Below the pieces are notes generated by a model. It ran no database searches and had not been told where the DNA came from. It worked only from the letters and a program-made list of their open reading frames with translations. Below are positions 37,693 through 46,098 of a stretch of 64,000 nt of DNA, in pieces. The position numbers and the translations under genes are program-made. The first letter of the stretch is position 1, and every line of letters starts with the position of its first letter. The DNA comes from JAHQVI01 sp050330195. GTDB taxonomy: Bacteria; Pseudomonadota; Alphaproteobacteria; Rhizobiales; Rhodomicrobiaceae. The stretch covers positions 62,001 through 126,000 of the forward strand of contig JBHJOB010000027.1 in NCBI GenBank assembly GCA_050330195.1. Reading direction: 5' to 3'.

Positions 37693-40600
37693 GCTGCAAC
37701 TTTTCGAGGGCGCGCCGGGGGGCGCATCCGGCCAGATCTTCACCATCCCGCCAACCGCGCCGTTTCTTGACACGCTTGCGCGCGCCATTCTCTCCGGCGG
37801 TCTGCCGCGCATGGGCGGCTCCGCGCCCTCGCTCCTCGACCTGGCGGGCTATGAGATTTACCTGCCGAACCGGGCTGCGTGCCGCGCGCTGGCCGCGATC
37901 TTCCTGTCGCTCTCCGAAAATGGCGCAACGCTCCTGCCACGCATCCGTCCGCTCGGCAGCGCCGAGGAAGACACACTTCTCCTGCTGGGCGATGAACGCG
38001 AGCAGGACAAACCGGACCGCCCGATTCAGCCTGTCGCAAGGGCTATCGCGCCGCTCGACCGCCGCATGGCGCTTACACGTCTGGTCATGGCCTGGGCGCG
38101 AAACTTGAGCGACGGTTATGTCGCGAACACCCCTGCTGCCGCCTCCGAACTGGCGCTGGAATTGATGCGGCTCATGGATGAAGCCGAAACCGAGGCCGTT
38201 GACCTGTCGCGCATGGCCGAGCTTGTGCCGGAGCGTTTCGCCGGACATGAACAGCTCTCGCTCAGCTTCCTCAATATCGTCGTCGAGGCTTGGCCCGCCT
38301 TTCTGGCCGAACAGAAACTGATCAACCCCGTTGAACGGCGCAATCGGCTCATGGCGCTGGAAGCGGAACGCCTGAGACGCAGCCATCCCGATACGCCAGT
38401 CATCGTCGCGGGTTCGACCGGCAGCATTCCGGCAACCGCCGAGTTGATGAAAGCGGTCGCCGGTCTGCCCAATGGAGCGATCGTTCTGCCCGGTCTCGAT
38501 CTGACGCTTGACGATCCGAGCTGGAACGCGATTGCCGAGCACCCCGAACATCCTCAGGCCGGACTGCTCCAACTCCTCGCCGATCTCGACGTTGCCCGCG
38601 CCGATGTGACAGAGCTTGCCGGCAATGAGCCTGCCCCGGAGGATGCCGCGAAAGTTCGGCTCCTGAGCGAGGCGCTCCGCCCGGCCACCACGCTCGGGGC
38701 CTGGCCCGGCTTCATGGCGTCCGCTTCCGCTCGCGCGATCGAACGGGCTTTCGCGTCCGCGTCCCTGATTTCCGCGCCCACTGAACAGGATGAAGCCGCT
38801 GCCATTGCCCTGATCATGCGCGAGGCGATCGAGACGCCCGGCAGAACAGCCAATCTGGTCACGCCCGACCGTGCGCTCGCCCGCCGCGTCAGCGCGGAGT
38901 TGCGTCGCTGGGGCATCAGCCTGGATGTTTCTTCCGGCGAACCGCTGCTCTCCACGCCCGCCGGCACCTTTCACGATCTCATCACCGACGCCGCCACGAC
39001 CGGCGATCAGATCGCGCTTCTGGCATTGATGAAGCACAAGCTGACGCGGCTTGGTCTGCCGGAAGGCGCCGCCCAGCGCGCGGCGCGGACCATCGAGATC
39101 GCCGCCATGCGCCAGCCCTGGTGCGGCGAAGGCGTCGCGGCGCTCATGGCCAGCCTCGACGAGACGCAAAAGGCTCGGCCCCGCCATCCCGCCATCGAGC
39201 GTCTGACCGGGCCTGACTGGGACGACGCTTACGAGGCCGTGGAGCGGCTGCGCGATGCGCTGCAACCGCTGACCGGATTTCCGCGCTCACAGGCGATGCC
39301 GCTGGCAGCGCTGGCTGGCGCTCATGCCGAGGCGGCGGCGATGCTCGCAGCCGACGATATGGCGGAGCAACCCGGCTTCGCGAATACGCCGGACGGGGCC
39401 ATGCTGGCGGTCTTTCTCGATCTCCTTGCCCAGCAGGAAAACGCACCGGACGTCAAGCTTGCGGACTACCCTGCCCTGTTCCGCACGCTGATCCGGATCG
39501 AGAGCGTCCAACCGACTGTCACGCCGCATCCGCGGCTGAAAATCCTGTCCGCCATGGACGCGCGGCTGACGTCGGCCGATCTTGTCATCCTCGCCGGGCT
39601 GAATGAGGGCACATCGCCCGAAGCCGCCGATCCGGGGCCGTGGCTCAACCGCTCCATGCGCGATGCGCTCGGGCTGCCGCCGCCGGAACGCAGGACACGC
39701 CTTGCCGCCCATGATTTCGTGCAGATGCTCGGGGGCCGCGAAGTGGTGCTGACGCGGGCGCTGAAATCCGGTGGCGCGCCGACCGTGCCGAGCCGCTGGC
39801 TGATGCGCTTGCAGGCCCTGTTGAACGGGCTCGGCCTGGGGCAAGCGCTGGAACCGCCCCGGCCCTGGCTGCACTGGGCGGCGCAGCGCAACGCGGCGGA
39901 CGCACCGCCCCCCGCCAAAGCGCCGGCCCCCTGCCCGCCTCTGGATGCGCGCCCGCGGTCCCTGAGCGTCTCCGACATCGAGCGGCTGATTGCCAATCCT
40001 TACGCGATCTACGCCCGGCACGTCCTTGGCCTTGTCCCGCTCAACCCGCTCGCCACGGAGCCGGGCGGCGCGGAAAAGGGCCAGATCATCCATGATGTGC
40101 TGCACCGTTTCGCCCGCCGCTTCCCCGAAGGCATGCCGCAGGACTGCGCCGGCCTGCTCATGCCGATCTTCGACGAATGCGCTGCCCTTTATGGCGAACG
40201 CGCCCATGTGATGGCGTTCTGGCGGCCACGCATGGAGCGCTTTGCAGCATGGTTCGCCGAGACGGAAGGCGCGCGGCGCGGCGAGGCGCGCGTGCTGACG
40301 GAGTTGCCCGGGCGCTATGAATTCGAAGCGCCCGGCGGGCCGTTTCTTCTGCGTGCCCGTGCCGACCGCATCGACCTGCACCCCGATGGCGGCCTGGCGG
40401 TCTACGATTACAAGAGCGGCGGAATGCCAACGGACACTGCAGTTGCCGCGTTCAAGGCGCCGCAATTGCCGCTCGAAGCGCTGATCCTCAAGGAAGGCGG
40501 TTTCGATGGCGTCGCCAGCCGGATGGTTGCGAAGCTTGCCTATATTTCGGCCAAGGGCGGCAATCCACCGGGCGATGAGCGCCAGCTGAAATGCGAGACG

Positions 40601-40783
40601 CCGGACGCTCTGGCGGAGGGCGCGCGTGACGGGCTGACGACGCTGATCGCCCGGTTCGACGATCCGTCGACGCCATATACGGCCATGCGTCGCGCGGCCT
40701 TTGCCGATGTCTATCGCTTCGACGATTACGCCCATCTGGCTCGCGTCCCCGAATGGGCGGGCGCGGAGGAGGCCGGCGAATGA
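37673..40783 (+). CDS. addB: Double-strand break repair helicase-nuclease subunit AddB
   Basis: A 1036-residue subunit of the AddAB helicase-nuclease that resects DNA ends for RecA-dependent repair. The alphaproteobacterial-type helicase-like body is followed by a RecB-like nuclease domain with the catalytic LAVYDYKSGG and an ILAGLNEGTSP segment. The ATG at 37673 is chosen because upstream codons belong to murU in another frame. It overlaps addA as ATGA. Confidence 0.93.
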   Translation: MDLTQPELQLFEGAPGGASGQIFTIPPTAPFLDTLARAILSGGLPRMGGSAPSLLDLAGYEIYLPNRAACRALAAIFLSLSENGATLLPRIRPLGSAEEDTLLLLGDEREQDKPDRPIQPVARAIAPLDRRMALTRLVMAWARNLSDGYVANTPAAASELALELMRLMDEAETEAVDLSRMAELVPERFAGHEQLSLSFLNIVVEAWPAFLAEQKLINPVERRNRLMALEAERLRRSHPDTPVIVAGSTGSIPATAELMKAVAGLPNGAIVLPGLDLTLDDPSWNAIAEHPEHPQAGLLQLLADLDVARADVTELAGNEPAPEDAAKVRLLSEALRPATTLGAWPGFMASASARAIERAFASASLISAPTEQDEAAAIALIMREAIETPGRTANLVTPDRALARRVSAELRRWGISLDVSSGEPLLSTPAGTFHDLITDAATTGDQIALLALMKHKLTRLGLPEGAAQRAARTIEIAAMRQPWCGEGVAALMASLDETQKARPRHPAIERLTGPDWDDAYEAVERLRDALQPLTGFPRSQAMPLAALAGAHAEAAAMLAADDMAEQPGFANTPDGAMLAVFLDLLAQQENAPDVKLADYPALFRTLIRIESVQPTVTPHPRLKILSAMDARLTSADLVILAGLNEGTSPEAADPGPWLNRSMRDALGLPPPERRTRLAAHDFVQMLGGREVVLTRALKSGGAPTVPSRWLMRLQALLNGLGLGQALEPPRPWLHWAAQRNAADAPPPAKAPAPCPPLDARPRSLSVSDIERLIANPYAIYARHVLGLVPLNPLATEPGGAEKGQIIHDVLHRFARRFPEGMPQDCAGLLMPIFDECAALYGERAHVMAFWRPRMERFAAWFAETEGARRGEARVLTELPGRYEFEAPGGPFLLRARADRIDLHPDGGLAVYDYKSGGMPTDTAVAAFKAPQLPLEALILKEGGFDGVASRMVAKLAYISAKGGNPPGDERQLKCETPDALAEGARDGLTTLIARFDDPSTPYTAMRRAAFADVYRFDDYAHLARVPEWAGAEEAGE

Positions 40784-43700
40784 TGACCAGACCCGCCATC
40801 CTCGATTTCTCCGCCGAACAGCTCGCCAAGGCCCGCGCCCAGTCGCAGGACTATCAGAGCCGCGCCGCCGATCCGGGCAATTCCGCGTGGGTGTCGGCCA
40901 ATGCGGGGACCGGCAAGACTTACGTGCTCGTCCTGCGCGTTCTGCGGCTGCTGCTGTCAGGCGCATCCATCGACAGCCTGTTGTGCCTCACCTTCACCAA
41001 GGCGGCAGCGGCGGAAATGTCGAACCGGCTGATCGCGCGGCTCGGCGAGTGGGCCGCCATGTCCGAGGCGGCGCTTTGCGCCGAACTCACAGTAGTCCTG
41101 AAACGTGATCCGACCTCGGAGGAATGCAGCTTCGCACGCTGCCTTTTCGCCCATGTTCTCGATGCCCCCGGCGGGCTGAAGATCATGACGATCCACGCCT
41201 TCTGCGACCGCGTCCTGCGCCGGTTCCCGATCGAAGCAGGCGTGCCGCCGAGCTTCACGATCCTGACGGATGAGGAACGCCGCGCCTTGCTGCAGGAGAC
41301 GACCGATACGGTTTTGCATGAAGCCGCCCAGCATGGCGAATGTGCGCTTGGCAAGGCCCTGACGACCGTCGTGTCCCATGCCGGCGAAGACCGTTTTCAG
41401 GAATTGCTGCAAGCGGTGATCGGCAAGCAGGACGCAATACGACAACTGATCCGTGAGCAGATCGACGGCGACGACCCATTCGAGGGCATCGAAGCGGCTT
41501 TGCGTGTCGCCCTGGGCGCCCGGTGTGACGAGACACCGGAAACGATCATCGCCGAGATGGCGGCAACCTGCCCGGATGCGCTGATCGCAAGCGCGGTCTC
41601 CCTGCTGAATGAGGGCAAGAAAAGCGACTGGGATCTGGCAGACCGCCTCGGCAAGGCGCGCGGTAAAGTGGACCGTGCCCGCGTCGAAGCGCTGACGACG
41701 GCCTTCTTGACCGCTGCCGGACAGCGGCGCGCCGATCGCGGCTTCGTCACCAAGGCCCTGCGCGAATCCGATCCCGGTACGAGCGAGGCGCTCTGCCGCG
41801 CCCGGGACGATTTCGCGGCGCTCGAAGTCCGCCGCCGCGCCCTCGATGCTGCAACCGCGTCGACGGCTCTGCTCCGGCTGGGTGACGCCGTCATCCAGCT
41901 CTACGAGGAAACCAAGGCGCAGCGCACCGCGATGGATTTCGACGGGCTGATCGCAAAGACGGCCGCGCTGTTCCAGCGTTCCGGGGCCAGCGCGTGGGTG
42001 TTGTTCCGGCTCGACAGCGACCTGCGCCACATCCTGGTGGACGAGGCGCAGGATACGAGCCCGGCGCAATGGGCGCTTGTCCGTGCCCTGACGACCGAAT
42101 TCTTCTCCGGCGAAGGTGTCGACGACCGGACGGACACGCTCTTTGCCGTGGGCGATGAGAAACAGTCGATCTATGGCTTTCAGGGCGCAGATCCGCGCCA
42201 GTTCGCCGAAACCGGCCGCGACTATTCGCAGCGCGCACGCGCCGCGCGTCAGCCCTGGATCGAAGCGCCGCTGACGCTCTCCTACCGCACGACCCGCGCG
42301 GTCCTCGAAGCGGTCGATCTCGTTTTCGCGGACCGGGAGCGCACGGCAGGACTGACGGCGGACGGATCACCCGTGCGCCATTTCGCCAATCGCGAAGGCG
42401 AGGCCGGGCTGGTCGAGGTCTGGCCGGTCGTCACACCGGAGAAGCGCGATGCGGCAGCCGCCTGGGAGCCCTTTTCGGAAAATGCCGGAGCGCCTCCACC
42501 GCCGAAAATGCTGGCGGGCAAAATCGCAAAACAGATCCGGCACTGGCTCGACAGCGGTGAGATGCTCACATCTCAGAACCGCCCCGTCCGCCCCGGCGAC
42601 ATTCTCATTCTCGTGCGCAAGCGGAATCCGCTCGCCGCTCCGCTGGTGAAGGCGCTGAAAGCCCAGGGCGTGCCTGTTGCGGGCGCGGACCGGATGAAGC
42701 TGACCGAGCAGCTTGCCGTGATGGACCTGATGGCGCTGGGCGATGCGCTGCTATTGCCCGAGGACGATCTGACGCTCGCCGCGCTGCTCAAGAGCCCGGT
42801 CTTCGGTTTCGATGATGACGATCTCTTCGCCGTCGGACATGGCCGGAGCCTTTCTCTGTGGGATGCGCTGGCCGAGAAGCGGGACGCCCGCCCGGCCTAT
42901 GCGGCAACGTCCGACGCGCTCAACAACTGGCGCGAGGCAGCGGCGGCGCAAAAGCCGTTCGATTTCTACATGGCCCGGCTGGAAGGCGACGGGCTGCGCC
43001 GCAAGCTTCTGGATCGTCTCGGCCCGGAGGCGGCGGACGCCATCGACGAATTCGTCAATCTGGCGCTTGCCTATGAGGCCAGTGAGACGCCGACGCTGCA
43101 AGGCTTCCTGCATTGGCTTCGTGCCGCCGCGCCGGAGATCAAGCGCGACATGGAAGGCGGGCGCGACGAGGTGCGCGTGATGACGGTGCACGGCTCCAAG
43201 GGGCTTGAGGCGAATATCGTCATCCTCGCGGACACCTGTTCGGCAAGGAGCGGCGGACGCGGCGGACTTGTCGAGTTGGACCAACCGGGACGCCCGCCCG
43301 ACGCCGCAACGCTCCCGGTGTGGGTGCTGCCGGGATCGCGGCTGGTGCCCGCAATCGACACGGCCTGCGCGGACCAGCAACGCGCGGAGCAGGAGGAATA
43401 TTTGCGCCTGCTCTATGTGGCGATGACCCGCGCGCGGGACCGGCTCTATGTCGGCGGCTTCGAGGGGCTCAAGGCGCGGGACAGGAATTGCTGGTACGAT
43501 CTTGTCTGCGACGGCTTGCAGGGACGTTTGAGCGAAGCGCTCGATCATGAGGGCAAGCCGGTGCAGCGCATGGAATGTGCCCAGGAGATCGCGCCGAAAC
43601 AGCCGCCCGCGATCGGGGAGACGCGGACGCCCGCGCCGATGCCGGAATGGAGCGCCGGAACAGCCGTCGCTGCGCTTCCGCCTCGGATGATCAGCCCATC

Positions 43701-44328
43701 CCGCCTCGATGTATCCGCAACCGGTGCCAGCGCGCATCCGGGTGCAAGACCACGCTTCGAAGCCCTGCAACGCGGACGGCTTGTGCATCGGCTGCTTGAG
43801 CTGCTCCCCCTTCTGCCCGTCTCCCGCCGCGAGGCGCGGGGCGCCGCGTTTCTTTCAGCCGAGGCAAGGACCATCTCCAAACGCGAGCGCGACCGGATCC
43901 TTGCAGATGTCGTCGACATTCTGGGCCATCGCGATTTCGGCCCGCTTTTCGGTCCCGGCAGCCGAGCCGAAGCGCCAATCGCGGCTGAATTGCCGCCGCC
44001 CGACGCCGGTGCGCCTCCGCTGCTCATCTCCGGTCAGATCGACCGGCTGATCGTCCGGGCCGCCGACGTGCTGATTCTCGATTTCAAGACCGGCCCTGCC
44101 GTTCCGCGCGATCCTTCCGCCACCCCGCCCGCTTATCTGGCGCAACTAGCCGCCTACCGGCTCGCGATCGCCCGGCTTTTCCCCGGCAGGGACGTCCGCG
44201 CCGCGTTGCTCTGGACCGAAAAGCCGCAATTGATGCCGATTCCGACCGGGCTGCTCGACCACGGCGAAAGGCTTCTTTACGAATCCGTGAGTTCCGGGCA
44301 CCTTGATAAACAGACCGTCTCAACCTAG
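40780..44328 (+). CDS. addA: Double-strand break repair helicase-nuclease subunit AddA
   Basis: A 1182-residue UvrD/Rep-type helicase with a C-terminal RecB nuclease domain. Helicase motif I is SANAGTGKTYVLV, motif II VDEAQDTSPAQW, motif III AVGDEKQSIYGFQGADP, motif V MTVHGSKGLEANIV and motif VI LYVAMTRARDRLYVGG. The nuclease core is LILDFKTG. GGAGGAGG lies before the ATG at 40780. With AddB it replaces RecBCD, as usual in alphaproteobacteria. Confidence 0.95.
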   Translation: MMTRPAILDFSAEQLAKARAQSQDYQSRAADPGNSAWVSANAGTGKTYVLVLRVLRLLLSGASIDSLLCLTFTKAAAAEMSNRLIARLGEWAAMSEAALCAELTVVLKRDPTSEECSFARCLFAHVLDAPGGLKIMTIHAFCDRVLRRFPIEAGVPPSFTILTDEERRALLQETTDTVLHEAAQHGECALGKALTTVVSHAGEDRFQELLQAVIGKQDAIRQLIREQIDGDDPFEGIEAALRVALGARCDETPETIIAEMAATCPDALIASAVSLLNEGKKSDWDLADRLGKARGKVDRARVEALTTAFLTAAGQRRADRGFVTKALRESDPGTSEALCRARDDFAALEVRRRALDAATASTALLRLGDAVIQLYEETKAQRTAMDFDGLIAKTAALFQRSGASAWVLFRLDSDLRHILVDEAQDTSPAQWALVRALTTEFFSGEGVDDRTDTLFAVGDEKQSIYGFQGADPRQFAETGRDYSQRARAARQPWIEAPLTLSYRTTRAVLEAVDLVFADRERTAGLTADGSPVRHFANREGEAGLVEVWPVVTPEKRDAAAAWEPFSENAGAPPPPKMLAGKIAKQIRHWLDSGEMLTSQNRPVRPGDILILVRKRNPLAAPLVKALKAQGVPVAGADRMKLTEQLAVMDLMALGDALLLPEDDLTLAALLKSPVFGFDDDDLFAVGHGRSLSLWDALAEKRDARPAYAATSDALNNWREAAAAQKPFDFYMARLEGDGLRRKLLDRLGPEAADAIDEFVNLALAYEASETPTLQGFLHWLRAAAPEIKRDMEGGRDEVRVMTVHGSKGLEANIVILADTCSARSGGRGGLVELDQPGRPPDAATLPVWVLPGSRLVPAIDTACADQQRAEQEEYLRLLYVAMTRARDRLYVGGFEGLKARDRNCWYDLVCDGLQGRLSEALDHEGKPVQRMECAQEIAPKQPPAIGETRTPAPMPEWSAGTAVAALPPRMISPSRLDVSATGASAHPGARPRFEALQRGRLVHRLLELLPLLPVSRREARGAAFLSAEARTISKRERDRILADVVDILGHRDFGPLFGPGSRAEAPIAAELPPPDAGAPPLLISGQIDRLIVRAADVLILDFKTGPAVPRDPSATPPAYLAQLAAYRLAIARLFPGRDVRAALLWTEKPQLMPIPTGLLDHGERLLYESVSSGHLDKQTVST

Positions 44329-44371
44329 CTGTAATGCAATTGCATTCGGGCCTCACAAAAGGAGATTTTCC

Positions 44372-44707
44372 ATGGCGCCTATCGCCGTTTCGGACGATAC
44401 ATTCGAGGCTGAAGTCCTCAACGCTCAAGAGCCTGTCGTCGTTGACTTCTGGGCGGAATGGTGCGGCCCATGCCGGATGATCGCGCCGGCGCTTGAGGAA
44501 ATCGCTCAGGAACTGGGCGGCAAGGTCAAGATCGTGAAGCTGAATGTCGACGAAAATCCCCGCACACCGGGCGAATTCGGCATTCGCGGGATTCCGGCCC
44601 TCTTGCTGTTCAAGAACGGTCAGGTCGCCGCGCAGAAAGTCGGCGCGCAGCCAAAGAACCAGCTCAAGGCGTGGATCGTGGAATCCGCCGAGGTTCAGGT
44701 CGCCTGA
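44372..44707 (+). CDS. trxA: Thioredoxin
   Basis: A 111-residue thioredoxin, the cytoplasmic dithiol reductant. The active site WCGPC uses Cys31 and Cys34; the cis-Pro segment is IRGIPALLLF. The ATG at 44372 has AAAAGGAGA upstream. It closes the divL-addA run and is followed by a terminator. Confidence 0.96.
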   Translation: MAPIAVSDDTFEAEVLNAQEPVVVDFWAEWCGPCRMIAPALEEIAQELGGKVKIVKLNVDENPRTPGEFGIRGIPALLLFKNGQVAAQKVGAQPKNQLKAWIVESAEVQVA

Positions 44708-44737
44708 ACGCTGCACGGGCGGACCAATCGACGGGAA

Positions 44738-44764
44738 AGGCTCGGCTTTTTGCCGGGCTTTTTC
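44738..44764 (+). terminator. Rho-independent terminator after trxA
   Basis: GCTCGGC pairs with GCCGGGC across a T-rich loop and is followed by five T. Confidence 0.75.
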
Positions 44765-44861
44765 ATTTTCAGATCAAAGCGATACGTCGAACAAGGGAAC
44801 CTGTCCAGCCTGCCACGGTTTTTCCTTCAGCCGCAAGACTGACAATAAAGGAGACGCTGCG

Positions 44862-45269
44862 ATGGCCGAGCTCACAATCGCCCCCGACTACGTCAACATG
44901 CTTGCCGTGAAGGTCCGTGCGATCATGGGGACCGAAGGCGTCGTTATCCCCGATCCGGGTTCCAATCCGACCGATGACTCCATCGGCGGCCTGCAGGATC
45001 AGCCGGAATATCTGCGCCGCGAGGAATTCACGGCGGAAATTGCGGGGCTGAATGAGCGGGAGGAGGCCGAGCTTGTGGCTCTGATGTGGCTTGGCCGCGA
45101 AGATGCCGAACCGGAGGAATGGGAACGGCTCGTCAATCAGGCCATGAACCGGCGCGAGAGACCGACGGCGCAATATTTGCTGGGCCATCCGCTTTTGGCG
45201 GAATACTGGCTGAGCGGCTTGGAACGGCTGGGCCAGCCGCCACTGACCAGCGGCGTGGAGGAAATCTGA
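44862..45269 (+). CDS. DUF3775-like conserved protein
   Basis: A 135-residue acidic protein resembling DUF3775 proteins common in alphaproteobacteria. The mostly helical sequence has a variable middle (PDPGSNPTDDS) and a conserved end with MWLGREDAEPEEWERLV and YLLGHPLLAEYW. No catalytic motif, signal or helix-turn-helix is visible, so it is cytoplasmic of unknown role. AAAGGAG precedes the ATG. It lies between trxA and the minus-strand SOS-boxed gene. Confidence 0.82.
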   Translation: MAELTIAPDYVNMLAVKVRAIMGTEGVVIPDPGSNPTDDSIGGLQDQPEYLRREEFTAEIAGLNEREEAELVALMWLGREDAEPEEWERLVNQAMNRRERPTAQYLLGHPLLAEYWLSGLERLGQPPLTSGVEEI

Positions 45270-45374
45270 CCGTCACGAAATCCGCGTAACCGGCGGGATA
45301 CGCAACACACTCTCCCGCCTGCCACACAAGATCGAAATCATTTTCCATCAAACGGGGACGCCGCGCAATAAGGG

Positions 45375-45605
45375 CTACGCCGCATCCCGCACCTTGTATT
45401 CACCCTCCCGGATCAGGGTGAAACCCTGCCGCATGATCTCATGGCGCTGGGTGGGTTTGAGCTTTTCGCACTCGATATAGTCGCAGCCATACCACGGCTC
45501 CATCAGCCGCACCTCGAAGGGCAGCGCTTCAAAGGTACCTTCCGGGAAAACGAGCGTTTTCGCGTCTGGTCCAGTGCTGAATGCGATTTCGTATCGAATG
45601 ATCAT
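45375..45605 (-). CDS. Small unknown protein, probably LexA-regulated
   Basis: A 76-residue protein with no family I can name. It has alternating beta-like stretches (IIRYEIAFST, TLVFPEGTFEALPFEV, GEYKVRD) and a Tyr/Cys-containing centre (PWYGCDYIECEKL). No signal peptide or membrane helix is seen. The ATG at 45605 has AAGGGCTGT upstream. Nineteen bases before it lies a canonical alphaproteobacterial LexA box. By analogy with SOS-induced small proteins such as SulA, SidA or DidA it could act on cell division or repair, but that rests on the box alone. Confidence 0.72.
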   Translation of the reverse strand: MIIRYEIAFSTGPDAKTLVFPEGTFEALPFEVRLMEPWYGCDYIECEKLKPTQRHEIMRQGFTLIREGEYKVRDAA

Positions 45606-46098
45606 ACAGCCCTTATGCCTCAAGAACAAAAAGAGAACAAGCGTTTTTTATCCAACACTGATACCATCCCTGGTTGTAAAGCAAATGAACGGGACGAGAT
45701 TGTGACGTTCAGGTTGGTCGGGTTAATTTGGTCCTTTCGCGCCGCGAGAAAAAATCGGTATTTTTAACGGGTTATGAGTTTCACGCCCGCCTCCGCTCCA
45801 TATTGAAACGGCGATTTGGCGTTACCTTCCAAGTGCTTGCGTCACATGCTTTCCACAGCATATCCTGCATCGGAACACGCAATGATTGCATTGGTTCCGC
45901 CGTTGCGGGAAATGTTGCGCCGACCTCACCCCGCTGCTAGCTTCATTCACGAATAGTCCGGTTAATAAAACCTTGCCCGCCCCGGCATCGGGCGCACTGC
46001 CGAGCGGCTTTTCCCCGCAAAAATGGAAAGCCGACGGACGCCGTGCAAGAGAGTGCCGAGTTGAAAAGCGCATCTTTCCAGGGAAGCCGTTCGCACCG
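45606..46098. other. AT-rich intergenic region before dnaX
   Basis: 493 bases. Apart from the LexA box at its left end, no gene is recognised. An SRP-RNA gene, often found near dnaX in bacteria, was searched for by its conserved GGAAGG-type core and not found. Confidence 0.5.
45624..45638 (-). promoter_or_regulatory. LexA (SOS) box
   Basis: GAAC-N7-GAAC on the plus strand, that is GTTC-TCTTTTT-GTTC toward the small gene at 45605. This direct repeat is the alphaproteobacterial LexA-box pattern. Its 3' edge is 19 bases from the start codon. Confidence 0.75.

Noticed and set aside
45640..46098. Possible SRP (4.5S) RNA gene upstream of dnaX
   Set aside because: The conserved GGTCAGG...GGAAGG core was not found on either strand.
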